The notes under the pieces were generated by a model, which searched no databases, was not told the DNA's origin, and worked only from the letters and a program-made list of their open reading frames with translations. The translations under genes were made by a program, and so were the position numbers. This document shows, piece by piece, positions 5,804-8,160 of a stretch of DNA of 8,160 nt. Source of the DNA: an uncultured Eubacteriales bacterium (lineage in GTDB: Bacteria; Bacillota; Clostridia; Oscillospirales; Butyricicoccaceae); assembly GCA_934675045.1 (NCBI GenBank), contig CAKUPI010000070.1, positions 1 to 8,160 of the forward strand, given 5' to 3'. Each line of letters starts with the position of its first letter. The first letter of the stretch is position 1.

Positions 5804-7713
5804 CGACAGAGAAACCGGTCAGCAATATCATCATCGGAACGGCGGGGCACGTCGACCACGGCAAAACCTGCCTGATCGGCGCCCTGACGGGCATCCAGAC
5901 CGATCGGCTGCAGGAGGAGAAAAAGCGCGGCATCACCATCGAGCTGGGCTTTGCCTATCTCGACCTGCCCGACGGCCGCAGGGCCGGCATCATTGACGTG
6001 CCGGGCCACGAAAAGTTCATCAAAAACATGCTGGCGGGCGCCGGCGGCATCGACATCGCCATGCTGGTGGTCGCCGCCGACGAGGGCGTCATGCCGCAGA
6101 CCGTCGAGCATCTGGGCATTTTGTCGCTTCTGGGCATTGCGCAGGGGGTCATTGTCATCACCAAGGCCGACATGGTCGACGAGGACTGGCTCGAGCTGGT
6201 CCGCGAGGACGTGGCGGAGCGGGTGCGGGGCACCTTCCTCGAGGGGGCGCCGATGGTCGCCGTTTCGGCCTACACCGGTCAGGGCATCGAAGAGCTGCGC
6301 AGCGTGCTGTTTGACCTGCTGCAAAAAGGGGCGGGCAAAAACATGGAGGCCCCCTTCCGTATTCCGGTCGACCGCGTCTTTTCCATGGAGGGCTTCGGCA
6401 CCGTCATTACGGGAACCCTCATCGAGGGCACCCTTGACGAGGGCGAGGAGATCATGGTCTACCCGGCGCGCCGGACGACCCGCGCGCGCGGCTTGCAGGT
6501 GCATTCCAAGCCGACCGGGCGCGCCTATGCCGGCCAGCGCGTGGCCGTCAACCTTGCGGGGCTGAAAAAGGGCGAGGTCGAGCGCGGCGCCGTGCTGGCG
6601 CCGGGCGGATCGCTGCCCGTGTCCATGATGGCCGATGTGCGGCTGAAGCTGCTGGCCGAGGGCGATCGCACGGTCAAAAACGGCTCGCGCCTGCATTTTT
6701 ATCACGGATCGCGCGAGGTTTTGTGCAAGGTCGTGCTGCTCGACGCCGAAGAGGTGGGGGCGGGCGGACAGTGCTATGCCCAGCTGCGCTTTGAGGAAGA
6801 GGTCTCGCTCAAGGCGGGCGATCGCTTTGTCGTGCGCTTTTATTCCCCGCTGGAAACGGTGGGCGGCGGCGTGGTTCTGGATCCCGATCCGCTCAAGCAC
6901 AAGCGGTTTGACGAGGGCGCGCTGGCCGACCTGGCCGTCAAGGAGAACGGGAGCGACGAGGAGCGGCTCGAGGTCCTGGTGCGCGAGCACAGCGCCGGCT
7001 TTGAGACGGCCGGGTTCTTTGCGCCGCTGCTCGGCCGCAGGCCCGAGCGCGTCGCGGAGCTGCTGACGGCGCTGCAGGAGCGCGGCAGCGTGCTGCCCAT
7101 CGGCGGCGGCCGCGTCGTGCACGCCGACTACGCAAAGGCGCTCCGGCGCCGCACGCTGGACATTTTGAGCGAGTTTCACAGGCAGCAGCCCCTCAAGGGG
7201 GGCGTCAAGCGCGAGGAGCTGCGTTCGAGACTGCTGCCGCGTGCCGAAATCGCGCAGGTTGACGCGCTGCTTGACGCCTTTATCGCCCAGAAGGCCATTA
7301 AAGAGGTCAAGGGCCTGATCTCCGTGTATTCCTTCAAGGTCGAGCTGAGCGAGGAGCTGGAAAAGCTGACGGCCGAGCTGGCCGGGCTGTACCGCGCCGC
7401 CGCCTTCGCGCCGCCCGCCACCGACGAGGTGCGGGAAAAATACAAAAAAGTCAAGCAGATCGACCAGATTCTGACCGCCATGATCAGCGACGGCACGCTG
7501 GTGCGCCTCGACGCGCAGATTTACATGGATGCCGGCTGCGTGGAGCGCGCCAAGGCGGTGTGCCGCGAGGCCATCGGGAAAAACGGCCAGATGACGCTGG
7601 CCGAGTTCCGCGACATGCTGGGAACGTCGCGCAAGTTCGCCGTGGCGCTGCTGGAGCAGTTCGACCGGCAGAAGTTCACCAAAAAAGTGGGCGACGCCCG
7701 CGTGCTGGCATAG
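5800..7713 (+). CDS. selB: selenocysteine-specific elongation factor (SelB)
   Basis: SelB is the EF-Tu-like GTPase that carries Sec-tRNA(Sec) to UGA codons followed by a SECIS hairpin in the mRNA. In the 637-residue product the G domain shows GHVDHGKT (16-23), the switch region with [15 protein letters not shown] (66-71), TKAD (121-124) and a later SAYTG. EF-Tu-like domains II and III follow (about 175-350). The C-terminal third (about 370-637) is made of the winged-helix repeats that bind SECIS RNA, for example the [16 protein letters not shown] and [25 protein letters not shown] stretches. Length is normal. The ATG overlaps the selA stop by 4 nt, with GGAGG 10 nt upstream inside selA. The gene ends in TAG, 83 nt before tRNA-Sec. 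Confidence 0.97.
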   Translation: MTTEKPVSNIIIGTAGHVDHGKTCLIGALTGIQTDRLQEEKKRGITIELGFAYLDLPDGRRAGIIDVPGHEKFIKNMLAGAGGIDIAMLVVAADEGVMPQTVEHLGILSLLGIAQGVIVITKADMVDEDWLELVREDVAERVRGTFLEGAPMVAVSAYTGQGIEELRSVLFDLLQKGAGKNMEAPFRIPVDRVFSMEGFGTVITGTLIEGTLDEGEEIMVYPARRTTRARGLQVHSKPTGRAYAGQRVAVNLAGLKKGEVERGAVLAPGGSLPVSMMADVRLKLLAEGDRTVKNGSRLHFYHGSREVLCKVVLLDAEEVGAGGQCYAQLRFEEEVSLKAGDRFVVRFYSPLETVGGGVVLDPDPLKHKRFDEGALADLAVKENGSDEERLEVLVREHSAGFETAGFFAPLLGRRPERVAELLTALQERGSVLPIGGGRVVHADYAKALRRRTLDILSEFHRQQPLKGGVKREELRSRLLPRAEIAQVDALLDAFIAQKAIKEVKGLISVYSFKVELSEELEKLTAELAGLYRAAAFAPPATDEVREKYKKVKQIDQILTAMISDGTLVRLDAQIYMDAGCVERAKAVCREAIGKNGQMTLAEFRDMLGTSRKFAVALLEQFDRQKFTKKVGDARVLA

Positions 7714-7754
7714 ATGGAAGCGATAGGCGCGGGCAGTTTTATCGAAAACCGGAC

Positions 7755-7783
7755 TTGTCAAGCGCGCGGAAATATGGTATAGT
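7755..7783 (+). promoter_or_regulatory. promoter of tRNA-Sec
   Basis: TTGTCA (7755-7760), 17 nt, TATAGT (7778-7783), with a start expected near 7790, about 7 nt before the mature tRNA 5' end. The tRNA is therefore probably transcribed on its own as well as by read-through from selB. Confidence 0.8.
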
Positions 7784-7796
7784 AATTTGGCACTAT

Positions 7797-7893
7797 GGGA
7801 GTAGATGGGTGCTGGTGTGCCCCCTGGTCTTCAAAACCAGTGATGGGGGTTAGGAGCCTCCTAGGTGGGTTCGATTCCCACATATTCCCGCCA
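7797..7893 (+). tRNA. selC: tRNA-Sec (anticodon TCA)
   Basis: The gene for the selenocysteine tRNA is 97 nt including an encoded CCA (7891-7893). Features seen: acceptor strands 7797-7804 and 7882-7889, with seven pairs (one G-U) and a G-A at position eight. The D-stem has six pairs, GGGTGC (7807-7812) with GTGCCC (7817-7822), and a 4-nt TGGT loop, as typical for Sec. The anticodon stem is CTGGT/ACCAG with anticodon TCA at 7831-7833, which reads UGA. A long variable arm contains TAGGA/TCCTA. The T-arm is GTGGG (7865-7869), loop TTCGATT, CCCAC (7877-7881), and the discriminator is G7890. The long variable arm, six-pair D-stem and UGA anticodon, next to selA and selB, leave little doubt. Confidence 0.97.
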
Positions 7894-7910
7894 AAGAAAA
7901 AAGCACTCCC
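7870..7910 (+). repeat. 41-bp direct repeat, copy 1 (tRNA-Sec T-loop to terminator arm)
   Basis: These 41 bases run from the first base of the T-loop through the acceptor strand, CCA and the left arm of the terminator. They recur without a mismatch at 8007-8047, with start-to-start spacing of 137 bp. Identity begins sharply at the T-loop. A tRNA 3' end duplicated from the T-loop onward is what tyrosine-recombinase integration into a tRNA gene leaves, so this is a candidate attachment site. Confidence 0.8.
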
Positions 7911-7927
7911 CGCGGGAGTGCTTTTTT
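7903..7927 (+). terminator. terminator of tRNA-Sec
   Basis: GCACTCCC (7903-7910) and GGGAGTGC (7914-7921) form a perfect 8-bp stem with loop CGC, preceded by an A-run and followed by six T (7922-7927). It begins 9 nt past the CCA. Its left arm is included in the 41-bp direct repeat. Confidence 0.92.
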
Positions 7928-7938
7928 ATCGTTTCCGC

Positions 7939-7954
7939 GGGAATCGAACCCACC
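7939..7954 (-). repeat. inverted partial copy of the tRNA-Sec T-arm
   Basis: GGGAATCGAACCCACC (7939-7954) is the exact reverse complement of 7864-7879 in the tRNA-Sec T-arm. On the minus strand it reads as a T-arm (GTGGG, TTCGATT, CCCGC) but no acceptor strand or CCA follows, so it is a fragment rather than a tRNA gene. Confidence 0.6.
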
Positions 7955-8006
7955 GCCTCAGGGATTTACGGGGTCCCCGGAAAGCGGACGCTTTGCGGGG
8001 TGAAGA

Positions 8007-8047
8007 TTCGATTCCCACATATTCCCGCCAAAGAAAAAAGCACTCCC
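8007..8047 (+). repeat. 41-bp direct repeat, copy 2 (displaced tRNA-Sec 3' end)
   Basis: An exact copy of 7870-7910, without the rest of the tRNA. The bases before it do not resemble the tRNA, and the bases after it replace the intact terminator with a weaker, G-U-containing arm (GGGGTG, 8053-8058) and no T-run. The copy is bracketed by a 12-bp direct repeat (7991-8002 and 8047-8058). It fits an attachment-site remnant or an end of an integrated element; no integrase gene is in the window. Confidence 0.75.
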
Positions 8048-8072
8048 TTTGCGGGGTGTTCGTAAAACAGTT

Positions 8073-8104
8073 AATGGAGCGTATCGATACAGATACGCTC
8101 CATT
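8073..8104. repeat. 13-bp perfect inverted repeat
   Basis: AATGGAGCGTATC (8073-8085) and GATACGCTCCATT (8092-8104) are perfect complements around a 6-nt centre, GATACA. The stem is followed by a short TTTCTC on the plus strand and by no real T-run on the minus strand, so it is at best a weak terminator, possibly for a gene beyond the right edge. Confidence 0.65.
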
Positions 8105-8130
8105 TCTCACGCCAACATACTACGAAACAG

Positions 8131-8160
8131 GGAACAGCCCCTTGGCTCTCCCTTTGGGAG
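8131..8160. repeat. partial dispersed-repeat-like element at right edge
   Basis: The last 30 bases contain CCCCTTGGCTCTCCC followed by TTTGGGAG, forming CTCCC-TTT-GGGAG (8148-8160). This resembles, from memory, the short palindromic repeats (TTGGCTCCCCTTT...GGGGAGCTG type) scattered between genes in Oscillospiraceae genomes. The rest lies outside the window, so the call is tentative. Confidence 0.35.

Larger units (their letters stand above)
7928..8160. other. gene-free repeat patchwork downstream of tRNA-Sec
   Basis: No credible coding sequence is seen here. It holds the inverted T-arm fragment, a CGGGG-T-CCCCG hairpin sequence, AAAGCG-GA-CGCTTT (7981-7994), the 12-bp direct repeat pair, the second 41-bp copy, a 13-bp inverted repeat, and a partial repeat cut by the right edge. 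The concentration of repeats contrasts with the clean intergenic regions elsewhere in the window. Confidence 0.6.

Noticed and set aside
5434..7761. 775-residue open frame on the minus strand
   Set aside because: It lies fully antisense to selA and selB, whose motifs are unmistakable. GC-rich codon bias gives long stop-free antisense frames, and the translation has no recognisable family.
7865..8065. 66-residue plus-strand frame containing GIEPTASG
   Set aside because: It begins inside tRNA-Sec and runs through the terminator and repeats; GIEPT is the usual spurious translation of antisense T-arm sequence.

Overview
The window looks like chromosomal DNA of a GC-rich anaerobic Firmicute, most likely a Clostridia/Oscillospirales-type gut bacterium. 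The reasons are strong AGGAGG ribosome binding sites, sigma-A-type TTGxxx-N17-TATAAT promoters, stem-loop terminators with T-runs, and a gene set typical of Clostridia: a purE-purC operon, a C_GCAxxG_C_C protein, an XpaC-like protein, an ATC hydrolase family protein and a selenocysteine operon. The assignment rests on gene content and style, not on a marker gene.

Layout. Positions 1-1440 (minus strand): a purine operon reading leftward. A good promoter (about 1411-1439) drives a structured RNA (about 1404-1247) that I interpret as 6S RNA. It ends in an intrinsic terminator and is followed by purE (GTG start) and purC, which runs off the left edge. purC has an in-frame TAA at codon 52, so it is recorded as broken unless the base is an error. 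Positions 1516-2090 (plus): a C_GCAxxG_C_C redox protein gene whose promoter lies between the arms of a perfect 9-bp inverted repeat; it ends in a terminator. Positions 2092-3447 (plus): a short tandem repeat, then a three-helix membrane XpaC-like gene with a strong bidirectional terminator. Positions 3499-4276 (minus): an L-2-amino-thiazoline-4-carboxylic acid hydrolase family gene with a near-consensus promoter, divergent from the next operon. Positions 4349-7927 (plus): selA and selB, overlapping by 4 nt, then tRNA-Sec (selC) with its own promoter and terminator. Positions 7911-8160: no gene, but a dense patchwork of repeats that includes a second, perfect 41-bp copy of the tRNA-Sec 3' end.

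How the genes work together. SelA converts Ser-tRNA(Sec) to Sec-tRNA(Sec), the tRNA gene supplies the UGA-reading adaptor, and SelB delivers it to the ribosome, so three of the four bacterial Sec components sit in one block; selD (selenophosphate synthetase) is not in the window. PurE and PurC perform successive steps of de novo IMP synthesis. The points most worth a second look are the purC nonsense codon, the 6S-like RNA placed directly before purE, and the duplicated tRNA-Sec 3' end, which resembles an attachment-site scar or the edge of an integrated element.
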